Made by a program: the position numbers and the translations under genes. Source: Sedimentisphaera sp050251615 (GTDB lineage: Bacteria; Planctomycetota; Phycisphaerae; Sedimentisphaerales; Sedimentisphaeraceae). From it: 64,000 nucleotides of DNA. The stretch spans positions 1 to 64,000 of the forward strand of contig JBFWMM010000006.1 in NCBI GenBank assembly GCA_050251615.1. The letters run 5' to 3'. The notes under the pieces were generated by a model. That model made no database searches, was not told the DNA's origin, and saw only the letters and a list, made by a program, of their open reading frames with translations. Below are positions 35,794 through 44,492 of the stretch, piece after piece (the first letter of the stretch is position 1; every line of letters begins with the position of its first letter).

Positions 35794-36324
35794 ATGCTTA
35801 TGCATGACAATCACAACAAAGCTGAATTCTTAAGGCTATACACTGCCATACAGCCCAAATTGTATTCATACATTCTGGCGGTCGTCCATAATCGCAGTGA
35901 TGCGGAGGATCTCTTTCAGGAGGCGTCTGTGGTTATGTGGGACAAATACGAAAAGTATGACAGGGAGCAGGCTTTCGGTGCGTGGGCGATAGGGATTGCC
36001 AAGAACAAGGTATTCGAGTATCTGCGAAATAACAAGAAGACCAAGGTCGTACTCAGCGACCAATTTTACTGCGACATTTCAGAGCTTGCCGAGAAAACAA
36101 CAGATGATGTCAAAGCGCGAATTGAAGCGCTCAACGACTGTATGGGACAGTTGCGTGAGAAGGACCGGAAATTGATGAGCCTGCGCTTCTACAGCAAAAA
36201 GACCGTGAGAGATATATCGCAGCTGTTGGAGCGTTCGACAAACAGCCTGTACAAATCATATACCAGAATCATCTGTCTTCTCCAGGAATGCGTATCCCGA
36301 AAATTAGATTGTGAGTGTCGGTGA
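35794..36324 (+). CDS. ECF-type RNA polymerase sigma factor (pair 2)
   Basis: 176 aa. Region 2: KLYSYILAVVHNRSDAEDLF and FGAWAIGIAKNKVFEYLRNN. Region 4: LREKDRKLMSLRFYSKKTVR and STNSLYKSYTRIICLLQECV. Its layout matches pairs 1 and 3, with residue divergence throughout. AAAGGT lies 6 nt before the ATG at 35794. The stop codon overlaps the start of its FecR partner by one base (TGATG). Confidence 0.85.
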   Translation: MLMHDNHNKAEFLRLYTAIQPKLYSYILAVVHNRSDAEDLFQEASVVMWDKYEKYDREQAFGAWAIGIAKNKVFEYLRNNKKTKVVLSDQFYCDISELAEKTTDDVKARIEALNDCMGQLREKDRKLMSLRFYSKKTVRDISQLLERSTNSLYKSYTRIICLLQECVSRKLDCECR

Positions 36325-38054
36325 TGGACTTGAAATCAAAAGAATTCCAAAACGCGGAACTGTTGCTTCGTCTGCTCGAAGGAGACGCAGACGACTCTGT
36401 AATCGAGTCGATACAGCAATGGCTCGATACCGACCCACAGGCCGGCCCAAAGTATCTTGAATTCATCAACAACTACGCCGCCGTCAAGCTGTATTCAGAG
36501 ATGCAACTGGCGCCTCTGTTTGAAGACAAGCAGGTAGCGGAGACGGGTTATGACCAGGCTCTTTTGAAAGAGCTGGCTGAAATGGAGCAGAACGCCCCCA
36601 GAATTGACCATACAGACGAACAAACCCCGCAGCAGCACATCCGGAATACTGTCCGCCCGAAACTCGGCAGAAGGAAAGTGAGCAGGTTCGAGAAGATTAT
36701 CTTCACGGCAAACATAGCGGCGCTTCTGTTCATTATGCTGTTTGTTAAATTCTATCCGGCTGAATCGAAAAGTATTGAAGTGGCAACGGTTATCGACCAG
36801 ATTGATGCCCGCTGGGCGCAGTCGGATAAAGTTATCGCGAATGGCTTCCGTCTTTCGACGAACAGCGAGCCGCTGAAGCTGGAAAAAGGCATTATAACGT
36901 TCCGATACGATGAAGGCGTGGATGTTGTTATCGAGGCGCCGGCGCTCTTCAAGATAGACCAGTCGCGCGTGATTTTAGATTATGGCCGCTTGTTCAGCGC
37001 GGTTTCAAACGCAGGGCTCGGCTTTACCGTCAAGACGCCCACATCTCAGTTTGTCGATCTCGGCACAGAGTTCGGCGTGCAGGCAGATATTAACGGCTCA
37101 TCCGAGCTGCATGTCATAAAGGGCAAAGTTCAGCTCTTCGCTGGAGCGCAGGGCAACACCAGGAGCAGCGTTCTTGTAACTGAAAATAACGCCGTTCGCT
37201 ATGATGCAGAGAGCAAACAGACAAAAGATATACCAGTCAAGAAAAAGACTTTTGTTCGCGGCATCAATTCTGATTCAGGGTCGGTCTGGCGCGGCGAAGC
37301 GGTAATAGACCTCGCTGATATTGTCGGAGGCGGAAATGGTTTCGGCACAGGCATAATAAATAGCGGCATTGAAACCGGTACCGGCCGGCGGTTCTTATCT
37401 CCGGACCCTGCTTTGGAGCAGAGCAAGGTTACCGGCATTCTCAAAGGAAGCGCGGCTTATAACGTGGTGAGCCTGCCGCTGATTGACGGGGTATTCGTGC
37501 CTGACAGCCGAAACGGGGCGGTTCAGGTAACATCCGCCGGCCACTTGTTCGATGGCTTTACAGAGGGGCGCGAAGTGTTCTGGGGTAACATTTTCAATGG
37601 CGCCTGGCACGCCTCGGATACCTCCATAAAGCACAGCTTGAAACTGAACGGCCAGACATACGGAACCGCTGAACATCCGGCCATCTCGTTACACTCAAAT
37701 CAAGGCATCACCTTTGATTTGCAGGCAATACGCAAGATGTTACCCCGCGGGAAGATCACTGTGTTTACGTCTCGGTTCGGTGTTTCTGAAACCGTGGCTC
37801 TTGATCCATCATTCACACCGAAAGGGGATGCCTTGAACAATGGCGAAGTAAACTGCTGGGTGCTGATAGACGGCAAGGCAAAATACAACCGCAATGATAT
37901 TTCTTATCAGCAGGGCGCAATTGAGATCGAAATAGAGATAGCGGAGAAAGACCGCTTTCTGACTTTAGTAGTAACTGAAGCAGGCGACAGGCGTGCATAT
38001 GACTGGGCGCTGTTCGCAGAGCCCCGCCTCTCGCTTGATATGAGCGCCGACTGA
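36324..38054 (+). CDS. FecR/NPCBM-like membrane sensor (pair 2)
   Basis: 576 aa from the ATG at 36324. N-terminal cytoplasmic region (LLLRLLEGDADDSVIESIQQ), one span (IIFTANIAALLFIMLFVKFY), FecR domain (GVDVVIEAPALFKIDQSRVI, TSQFVDLGTEFGVQADINGS), a GGGNGFGTG junction, and a C-terminal domain ending in FLTLVVTEAGDRRAYDWALF and AEPRLSLD. That ending is close to the consensus of NPCBM domains. A membrane-bound regulator with a carbohydrate-sensing outer domain fits best (inference). Residues encoded by 37068-37123 are identical at nucleotide level to pair 1, while the rest has diverged. Confidence 0.82.
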   Translation: MDLKSKEFQNAELLLRLLEGDADDSVIESIQQWLDTDPQAGPKYLEFINNYAAVKLYSEMQLAPLFEDKQVAETGYDQALLKELAEMEQNAPRIDHTDEQTPQQHIRNTVRPKLGRRKVSRFEKIIFTANIAALLFIMLFVKFYPAESKSIEVATVIDQIDARWAQSDKVIANGFRLSTNSEPLKLEKGIITFRYDEGVDVVIEAPALFKIDQSRVILDYGRLFSAVSNAGLGFTVKTPTSQFVDLGTEFGVQADINGSSELHVIKGKVQLFAGAQGNTRSSVLVTENNAVRYDAESKQTKDIPVKKKTFVRGINSDSGSVWRGEAVIDLADIVGGGNGFGTGIINSGIETGTGRRFLSPDPALEQSKVTGILKGSAAYNVVSLPLIDGVFVPDSRNGAVQVTSAGHLFDGFTEGREVFWGNIFNGAWHASDTSIKHSLKLNGQTYGTAEHPAISLHSNQGITFDLQAIRKMLPRGKITVFTSRFGVSETVALDPSFTPKGDALNNGEVNCWVLIDGKAKYNRNDISYQQGAIEIEIEIAEKDRFLTLVVTEAGDRRAYDWALFAEPRLSLDMSAD

Positions 38055-38163
38055 CTGCTTCGGCTTACAGAGCAGATTAACAGGTTAGATGTGTAACGTT
38101 GGCCGCGCAGGCCGGCGAGAGATTTAAATATAATTGTTTTATGTTTTATGAAAGGCAAGTGTT

Positions 38164-40335
38164 ATGAAATTTATCAAAGCGATGAGTTTGATGTTGGCCC
38201 TGCTTCTGGCGGTATCGACCGCGCAGGCGGAATTAGTCGGCCATTGGACGTTCGATGAGGTAAGCGGCCCAGCTTTAGACAGCTCAGGCAACGGTTATGA
38301 CGGAGCGATTGTTGGCACGGTCGCCCGCGGCCAGGCCGGCAAGATCGGCGGAGCGTATCAGTTCAGCGGTGCCGGCTGGGTGAACACAGGCGTGGACACG
38401 GTTACATCCAAAATCATCAATTTCCCGATTTCCATTTCATACTGGCTCAGCAGCACCGCGACCACATCGACCGAATGTGCCGTGTGGATGGGCAGAAACG
38501 GCGCCGACAATCAATACCTTCAAACAGGCATAAATGCCGGCAACGCAAATGCCGTATATCGCAACACGGAATTCGGCAATTCGGAGGCTATCGTGGATGG
38601 CGGAGCGAGCCATACAGAAGGCGACGGCAACTGGCATCATATCGTTGCTGTATTCCCCGATGCAACGCAGCGCTTTGTTTATGTTGACGGCAAGTTGGGC
38701 GCCAGCAAGACTTTCACCCAATCTTACTATACCGGAACCAACCAGCTTGCAATCGGCAGCAACAACCGCCGCAGCTCTCTGACAGACCCGTTTGACGGCC
38801 TTATTGATGATGTGCAGCTCTATGATGAAGTTTTGTCAGATCAGGCCATCTTGAACATCTACGCCATCGGACTTGGCGATATTGCCACGAGCCCCGTTCC
38901 TGCCGGAGATGCCGTTGACCCTACGACAGCGACTGTTCTCTCCTGGAAAGCCCCCTCGGCATATACTCCAGAAGTCGGCTATAACGTGCGTCTCTGGAAA
39001 ACTTCAGACGCTACAGAGCCGAATGTCATTGACATTACCAACGCAAGCGCCATGCCAGGTATCACCGTTTCGCTGGACTACGATTCTACTTACAGCTGGC
39101 AGGTTAATTCCTTCGAGCCCGAAGGCATTGCAGGTAATGCCTCCGACGACATTATACATTACGGCTTGATCTGGTCTTTCACAACAAAGCCCTCGATTCC
39201 AGTTATTACAGCCGGCCCCTTTGACGCGTCAGCGGCTCCTGGCGAGGCAGCTCAGATTTCTCTTGAGTACACAAGCCTCAGCCCTGCGACAAGCTCTGCC
39301 TGGGAAAAACTGCCCAACGGTGCGACAGAGTGGGTTCCCGCCAGCGGCTCAAGCGCTATCGATGAGAGCGGCGAAATCAACACCGTTACGCTCACAATCC
39401 CTTCTGTAGAGCTGACAGATGAGGGCCTGTACAGATGTACAGTCTTTAATACCGGCGGAAGCGAAGTATCGGGGACTGCTTCTCTTGTGGTAGAGCGCCT
39501 TCTGGCTTACTACGCCTTTGAGGGCAACGCCAACGACACAAACGGCGGCGCTGTAACAAATGATGGCACACCGACAGTCGGCGGTGGCAATGTCCCCGAC
39601 ATTACTTACGCGACAAGCCTCGCGGGCCTTGGCGACTGCGTTGTATTCAACGCGTCAACAGAAGCGACGGATCCGAACCAGAGTTATATCGAGCTTCCGC
39701 TTGCGGCATACCCGAATTCAAACATCGGCGGCGGTGTAACCACAGGCACAATCACCTGCTGGGTAAAGCCGAAGAGCACCGGCTCGGTCATCGGCACGTT
39801 CAACGAAGGGCTTACAACAGGCTTCTTATTCTCCGTTCAGACCGACACAAGCATGAGAATCTTCAGGCGCAACGAGTACAATAACGAGAACAACGTGTAT
39901 TTCGGCCAGAATACTCCGTACAACAGCGAAACCTGGTACTATATCGCAGCGACCTGGGGCGATGAAGACGGCAAGGTAAAAACATACTTCGCCGCGGCAG
40001 ACGGCACCGGCTACATCGAAGACAACGTAGATTCGATACCCGCGGTCTTTAATCCGTGGCAGTACCCTCTGACAATCGGCGGCAATAACGCCCGCGGTAC
40101 GGTTGATACTTTCTTCAAGTCAGGCTCGATGCTGGATGATCTCAAGATCTACAACTACGCACTGGCGCCCGAGGAAGTTGCCGCGCAGTTCAACGCCGTT
40201 ACCGGCAATACGATATGTATTGTTCCCGATTTCGAGGGCAACTACTTCGATGCGAACAGCGACTGCATCGTTGACCTGAGCGACTTCGCAGAATTCGCAG
40301 GTTCATGGATGGCCACAGGCCTGTACCTTCCCTGA
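38164..40335 (+). CDS. Secreted double-LamG protein with dockerin-like C-terminus
   Basis: 723 aa. Signal peptide (IKAMSLMLALLLAVSTAQA), a first LamG domain (LVGHWTFDEVSGPALDSSGN to FDGLIDDVQLYDEVLS), a linker with an Ig-like segment (LTDEGLYRCTVFNTGGSEVS), a second LamG domain (LLAYYAFEGNANDTNGG to SMLDDLKIYNYALAPEE), and a dockerin-like C-terminus (DANSDCIVDLSDFAEFAGSW). It is the likely surface partner of sigma/FecR pair 2, which ends 109 bp upstream. No catalytic domain is visible, so binding or structural function is more likely. Confidence 0.75.
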   Translation: MKFIKAMSLMLALLLAVSTAQAELVGHWTFDEVSGPALDSSGNGYDGAIVGTVARGQAGKIGGAYQFSGAGWVNTGVDTVTSKIINFPISISYWLSSTATTSTECAVWMGRNGADNQYLQTGINAGNANAVYRNTEFGNSEAIVDGGASHTEGDGNWHHIVAVFPDATQRFVYVDGKLGASKTFTQSYYTGTNQLAIGSNNRRSSLTDPFDGLIDDVQLYDEVLSDQAILNIYAIGLGDIATSPVPAGDAVDPTTATVLSWKAPSAYTPEVGYNVRLWKTSDATEPNVIDITNASAMPGITVSLDYDSTYSWQVNSFEPEGIAGNASDDIIHYGLIWSFTTKPSIPVITAGPFDASAAPGEAAQISLEYTSLSPATSSAWEKLPNGATEWVPASGSSAIDESGEINTVTLTIPSVELTDEGLYRCTVFNTGGSEVSGTASLVVERLLAYYAFEGNANDTNGGAVTNDGTPTVGGGNVPDITYATSLAGLGDCVVFNASTEATDPNQSYIELPLAAYPNSNIGGGVTTGTITCWVKPKSTGSVIGTFNEGLTTGFLFSVQTDTSMRIFRRNEYNNENNVYFGQNTPYNSETWYYIAATWGDEDGKVKTYFAAADGTGYIEDNVDSIPAVFNPWQYPLTIGGNNARGTVDTFFKSGSMLDDLKIYNYALAPEEVAAQFNAVTGNTICIVPDFEGNYFDANSDCIVDLSDFAEFAGSWMATGLYLP

Positions 40336-40375
40336 ACAACTGATTGATTTTCCGTAAAAATCGGCCGCCCCGTTT

Positions 40376-40396
40376 AACCGCGAGGCGGTTTTTTTT
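40376..40396 (+). terminator. Intrinsic terminator after the double-LamG gene
   Basis: AACCGC-GAG-GCGGTT hairpin followed by eight T, 40 nt after the stop codon. Confidence 0.7.
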
Positions 40397-40428
40397 ATAT
40401 TTACGTGAGTTTTTGATTTTATTTTGTG

Positions 40429-40456
40429 TTGACACCCCCTCGTAATATGGTACAAT
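40429..40456 (+). promoter_or_regulatory. Strong sigma-70-like promoter of the PEP-CTERM gene
   Basis: Perfect TTGACA (40429-40434) and TACAAT (40451-40456) with a 16-nt spacer, directly after the preceding terminator. It is the best consensus promoter seen in this island. Confidence 0.65.
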
Positions 40457-40462
40457 CGGCGA

Positions 40463-40566
40463 TAGCCCGGGTTGGGGTAAGTGGTTATGGCAGTGGGCGC
40501 GAGCGCCGGAGTATGGCGCGAAAGTGCTTGTAAACTTTTTTATGGTTTCAGAATGGAGACTTGATT
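40463..40566 (+). other. GC-rich structured 5' leader
   Basis: About 100 nt between the expected start site and the ATG, rich in G and able to fold: GGCG-CGAG-CGCC lies in the middle. No known riboswitch consensus was recognised, and there is no terminator after it. It may only be a stabilising leader. Confidence 0.3.
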
Positions 40567-41400
40567 ATGGGTAAAAATCTCAAATTTCACCTGATGTTGT
40601 CTTTGATTCTGGTTGCGGCTTCGTTTGGTAATGTAGTCGCGTACTGGAATTTCGAGGACGGCACAGCAGACCAGCCTTTCACTCCGGCTGGTGAAGCTAA
40701 CGGCAGCGGCTACACAACTGACGTAGTAAACGGCTATCAAATGCACGGATGGAACGATCAGTACGGCCCCTCCTACTCGTCAACAACAGCGGATGGCAGC
40801 AGACTTTCGATGCGTTCAAATGGTCAAGATGGTTATGTTTATGATGTGGCCATGGTTGGATGGTCGCCCACGAGCTGGACGATTGAAACCGCTATCAACC
40901 TCGACAACGCCTCCGGCTGGCAGACAATCATCGGTCGCGATGGTTCAAGCCAGGGCGAAAGTGAAGCGGACTTCTACCTCCAGAACAATGGCCTTGATGA
41001 CAGGTTCAGGCTGAACTTCGACACAGTCGGCGGCCAGCGCTGGGTTCTGGACAGTGACATAGTCGCTGCTTCTGCAACATGGTATGCTGTTGCTGTTATG
41101 AGCGATGGCGTAACGCTTTCTATGTACATTGACGAAGGCAATGGGTACCAGTTGTCAAACTCTCTGGATATTTCCGCACAGAGCGTAGCGGACAACGCAT
41201 TGCAGCCAGGCTATACCTGGACTTTCGGCCGCGGCTGGTTCGACGGCAATCAGGCAGACAAGATCTACGGCTATATGGATAATGTTCGCTTCAGCGACAC
41301 GACCCTTGCTACCGACCAGCTTGTTGCTCTGGTTCCCGAGCCTGCCACAATGGCACTGCTCGGCCTTGGCGGATTCCTTATTCGCAAGCGCAAAGCGTAA
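40567..41400 (+). CDS. PEP-CTERM-anchored LamG-like protein
   Basis: 277 aa. Signal peptide (LKFHLMLSLILVAASFGNVV) and a LamG-like fold (SWTIETAINLDNASGWQTII, then WFDGNQADKIYGYMDNVRFS). The intact PEP-CTERM sorting signal is VPEPATMALLGLGGFLIRKR. Proteins with this tail are handled by exosortase, which is not in the window. The start is the ATG at 40567 with GGAG upstream; a TTG at 40561 is unlikely. Promoter and terminator flank the gene closely. Confidence 0.8.
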   Translation: MGKNLKFHLMLSLILVAASFGNVVAYWNFEDGTADQPFTPAGEANGSGYTTDVVNGYQMHGWNDQYGPSYSSTTADGSRLSMRSNGQDGYVYDVAMVGWSPTSWTIETAINLDNASGWQTIIGRDGSSQGESEADFYLQNNGLDDRFRLNFDTVGGQRWVLDSDIVAASATWYAVAVMSDGVTLSMYIDEGNGYQLSNSLDISAQSVADNALQPGYTWTFGRGWFDGNQADKIYGYMDNVRFSDTTLATDQLVALVPEPATMALLGLGGFLIRKRKA

Positions 41401-41440
41401 GCTTTCAAAGACGAGCACAGGCTCGTAAACAGATACCGAT

Positions 41441-41475
41441 AAAAGGGGGGAATTAATAATTCACCTCTTTTTTTC
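41441..41475 (+). terminator. Intrinsic terminator after the PEP-CTERM gene
   Basis: A 14-bp stem with one G-U pair and one G-A mismatch (41441-41454 with 41458-41471), followed by a T-run. Confidence 0.65.
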
Positions 41476-41565
41476 TTTTCAGGTCTCCCCGAGCTCTGCG
41501 AACATAAGGCGGTCTTTTGCCTGTATTTGTAATTAGCCGAATAATAAAAAAGAGAAGGCGGGTGC

Positions 41566-41594
41566 TTTACATACTCGCAAAATGATGTTATCCT
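41566..41594 (+). promoter_or_regulatory. Putative promoter of the hypothetical 352-aa protein gene
   Basis: TTTACA (41566-41571), a 17-nt spacer and TATCCT (41589-41594). The transcript would start near 41602 and the AGGAGG ribosome binding site lies at 41638-41643. Confidence 0.5.
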
Positions 41595-41649
41595 GATACC
41601 CTGAGTATTTCTGATTGTTTGCACTGAACGCTTGAACAGGAGGCAGATT

Positions 41650-42708
41650 ATGGCATCGGCAGAAGACGGCAACGTATTCAAAGCGGTAGGAGAGGCTTTT
41701 GCAAGGTACGAAAGACCTGAAAAATATCCCTCGTTCCAATGCGATTGTAGCGCTATCGATATGGAAATGAAGGAGCTTCTTGATGCCGCAAAAGGGATTC
41801 TCGCTGATTTTAAGTTTTGCGGCAGTGGCAAGTTTTCCCCCGATGAGCTCAGGTTTCTGCTCGATATAGAAACGTACGGCATCAGCTATGCCGTCAACCG
41901 CCGCCAAATCAGCAAAGATGATATGCTCTTGCGGCTCGCCGGCATCAGCGAAAGGATAGGCGAGGTATTAGTGGAAAAGCTGCTGAGCAAACCCGTCAGC
42001 CGCCAGTTATACACAAACAACATCATGATATTGCCCGTAGAATCCGGCAAGACTGTGAAATTCACTCTCCGCGCAAAGCGCCTTGAAAGCATAAAAACTA
42101 ATCAGGGCAACCTGCATTACAGCAGGCGCGGGCAGATAGTGCAAATGCACAAAGGCAAACACTACCGCCTGCTTTATTCGAACCACGCCATTAAGAGACT
42201 CTATCTGAGATTCAGCCCGAACGGACAGGTGGGGTATGCCTCAAACTGCCATATCTATAAACTGCTTGAAGAGGGTGGCCGCTTCGATACATTTACCATG
42301 GATCAGGGAAATGGCAAGCGGCAGTATTATGCCAGACTGTACGCGCCGATTGCCGATGATTTCACAGCGGTATCCTGTTCTTCTGTAATGGAGGAGTATG
42401 ATGCGGAAAAGAAATATCTCATACTTCTCGGCTACTACCCTCTTGGCATCGCCAGACATGGCAAAAAGGGGTATGCTTGTGCAGAAACATTTCTTACTCC
42501 CGGTATGAATGGTACGCCGGAACACAGGTATATGATGGGTGATGCGGATATTGATAATCAGGAAAGGAAGAAGCTGCTTGACAGCCTCGACAGATCCTCA
42601 ACGTACGAAAAGGTGCTGAAAAACAGAGACTTCTACGCCTTTGAGCAATTTCATAAAAACGTAACACCGATGTTCATAGAGGACGACGGCTCGTATTTCG
42701 AGCCTTGA
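41650..42708 (+). CDS. Protein of unknown function, 352 aa
   Basis: No signal peptide, no membrane span and no family recognised. The protein is basic in the middle (KFTLRAKRLESIKTNQG, RRGQIVQMHKGKHYRLLYSN) and has aromatic-rich segments (NHAIKRLYLRFSPNGQVGYA, YYARLYAPI). A regular DSLDRSSTYEKVLKNRDFYA tail ends the chain. It could be nucleic-acid-linked, given its basic patches, but nothing proves it. A strong AGGAGG precedes the ATG at 41650. It lies between the PEP-CTERM gene and the third sigma/FecR pair and is convergent with that pair. Confidence 0.6.
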   Translation: MASAEDGNVFKAVGEAFARYERPEKYPSFQCDCSAIDMEMKELLDAAKGILADFKFCGSGKFSPDELRFLLDIETYGISYAVNRRQISKDDMLLRLAGISERIGEVLVEKLLSKPVSRQLYTNNIMILPVESGKTVKFTLRAKRLESIKTNQGNLHYSRRGQIVQMHKGKHYRLLYSNHAIKRLYLRFSPNGQVGYASNCHIYKLLEEGGRFDTFTMDQGNGKRQYYARLYAPIADDFTAVSCSSVMEEYDAEKKYLILLGYYPLGIARHGKKGYACAETFLTPGMNGTPEHRYMMGDADIDNQERKKLLDSLDRSSTYEKVLKNRDFYAFEQFHKNVTPMFIEDDGSYFEP

Positions 42709-42720
42709 ATTCAGGCTAAA

Positions 42721-42796
42721 TAAAAACCGCAGGGACGTCTTACACCCCCCCCCGCCGCCCACCTTCAGCGCCTCTTCTACGCTTTGCTGTCCCTGC
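42721..42796 (-). terminator. Long-loop terminator after sigma/FecR pair 3, containing a C9 run
   Basis: An 8-bp perfect inverted repeat GCAGGGAC/GTCCCTGC (42729-42736 and 42789-42796), followed on the minus strand by GGTTTTTATTT. The 52-nt loop contains nine C in a row at 42745-42753, a possible length-variable tract or sequencing weak spot. The loop is unusually long, so terminator strength is uncertain. Confidence 0.5.
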
Positions 42797-42812
42797 GCAA
42801 AGAGAGTGTCTG

Positions 42813-44492
42813 TCAGTTCATTTTCAGTGTGATGCGCGGCTGAGCCACTACGCACCAGTCGTAGAGGAGCTTCTCATCAGTGTCGGTTACCATAAGCGTA
42901 AGGAAGCGCCCTTTGTTCAGCGGCAATGAGACAACCTCTCCGTTCTGTGCCGCGCTCGCAGCCTCTTTGCTCAGTTTGAGCTCGCCATCAATGAGTATAT
43001 ACCAATCCAGCAGAACCGGCTGGGCGTTTTTGAGGTCTTCAGGCACTCCGATAATCGCTTCAAATCTGTCTATTTCAGCACCGTTTACAGCCCTGCGCAT
43101 TTTTTCAATATCGAATGTTATGGCTGAATTTGAGTGCATATAGATCGCCGGACTTCCCTGAACTCCGTACTTCCTGCCGTTTAAGTGCAGGTCGAAGCAG
43201 CGGTAGTTAGGGCCGTAGGAATCCACAAACTGTTTCAGAAGCCTGGGGCGCTCTGAGATATTCGGGCCGTTGCCTATCGAACAGAAGTATCTGGTTGAAG
43301 TGGAATCAAGGCCGCTGTAGATATGTCCTGCGCTTGATACTTTCATCCTTCCGCCGATTGGAACAAATACGCCGTCAATAAATTCGTTGGCCACGTACAT
43401 GTATTCACCGGTTGCCGGCTTATCGCCGAAATGTACGACATACCGGTCGGCCATAATGCCTGTTTCGGGGTTTACGCCCGCACCAAGTTTGCCCGTGCCA
43501 AAGCCGCTGCCGCCGCCGACTACATCGGCAAGAGATATAGAGCTCTGCCCGCGCCAGATCGTGTTTGAATCGGAGTCTATCCTCCTGACAAACATTTCAT
43601 TATCAACGGGAATATTGCTGATTTTCTGCTCTGAAAGAGAAACGAGAACAGCCTTGCCCTCGGTAATCTCCATTGATACACGGCTCGTATCGTCGAGACC
43701 GGCCATAGCCACTTTCCCCTTCATAGTGTGTACTTCCGTATCGCCGGCGAGGGAGGAATATACGCCGAACTCCGTACCGAGGTCAACAACGCTCGTGTTG
43801 CCCGTCTTAACGCAGAAGCCGATTGCGCGCTGCGGAACCGTAGCGTAGAGGCGGCCATAATCGAATTTGATTGTGTCGATCGATAGAATCCGATACTTGG
43901 CAGGCGCTTCAATTGTTACTATTGCGCCATTGTCAAACGCAAGTTGCGCCATTCCCTCAAGCATAATCACATCACTTTGCGATACGTTCAGAGGCGCAGC
44001 CTTGGCCAGCACGGTATTTTCTCCGGCGCATTTTACGCCGATGCAATCCGCAACCACGCCGATCTTCTCGGGGCGCGGAGCGGCGAGGAAAAACGATGTA
44101 AGATACGGCAGAAGCGTAATGCAAATCATCGCAGCAACCGCTGCTACAAACAAATGTACTTTTTTCTTCGAGAACTCGCGCCTTGGCATCTCAATCTTTT
44201 CATAGCGATGCTTGCAGATTATCTCACGCTCAACAGCCGGCGCGCTCTTCTCTTCAAGAAGAAGCTGTTCGAGAACATTTTCGTCTATGCAGCTCGGGCA
44301 AATCACGTCATCATCGATCAAGTCGGAGATGCCCTTAAGCTTGAATCTGCTGTACAGATTTACATAATCTATGTAATATGACCTCGCAGCCTCATCGGCT
44401 TCAAGACGCGCCGAGAGGTCTCTGATCTGCTCGCTTGTGGCGTTGCCATCAAGCGAAGCTTGTATTAAAATGTGCAGATTATCTTTATTCAT
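42813..44492 (-). CDS. FecR/NPCBM-like membrane sensor (pair 3)
   Basis: 559 aa. N-terminal cytoplasmic domain with CPSCIDENVLEQLLLEE, one span (HLFVAAVAAMICITLLPYLT), FecR domain (GAIVTIEAPAKYRILSIDTI, TSVVDLGTEFGVYSSLAGD), a GGGSGFGTG junction, and an NPCBM-like end (FLTLMVTDTDEKLLYDWCVV, AQPRITLKMN). The CPSC motif in the cytoplasmic part is unique to this copy and could bind metal. The overall plan matches pairs 1 and 2, but this is the most diverged copy. It overlaps the sigma gene by 8 bp. Confidence 0.8.
   Translation of the reverse strand: MNKDNLHILIQASLDGNATSEQIRDLSARLEADEAARSYYIDYVNLYSRFKLKGISDLIDDDVICPSCIDENVLEQLLLEEKSAPAVEREIICKHRYEKIEMPRREFSKKKVHLFVAAVAAMICITLLPYLTSFFLAAPRPEKIGVVADCIGVKCAGENTVLAKAAPLNVSQSDVIMLEGMAQLAFDNGAIVTIEAPAKYRILSIDTIKFDYGRLYATVPQRAIGFCVKTGNTSVVDLGTEFGVYSSLAGDTEVHTMKGKVAMAGLDDTSRVSMEITEGKAVLVSLSEQKISNIPVDNEMFVRRIDSDSNTIWRGQSSISLADVVGGGSGFGTGKLGAGVNPETGIMADRYVVHFGDKPATGEYMYVANEFIDGVFVPIGGRMKVSSAGHIYSGLDSTSTRYFCSIGNGPNISERPRLLKQFVDSYGPNYRCFDLHLNGRKYGVQGSPAIYMHSNSAITFDIEKMRRAVNGAEIDRFEAIIGVPEDLKNAQPVLLDWYILIDGELKLSKEAASAAQNGEVVSLPLNKGRFLTLMVTDTDEKLLYDWCVVAQPRITLKMN

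Noticed and set aside
40463..40566. c-di-GMP (GEMM) riboswitch before the PEP-CTERM gene
   Set aside because: AGCCCGGGTT looks a little like the GEMM 3' part, but the CGCAAAG core and tetraloop receptor are missing.
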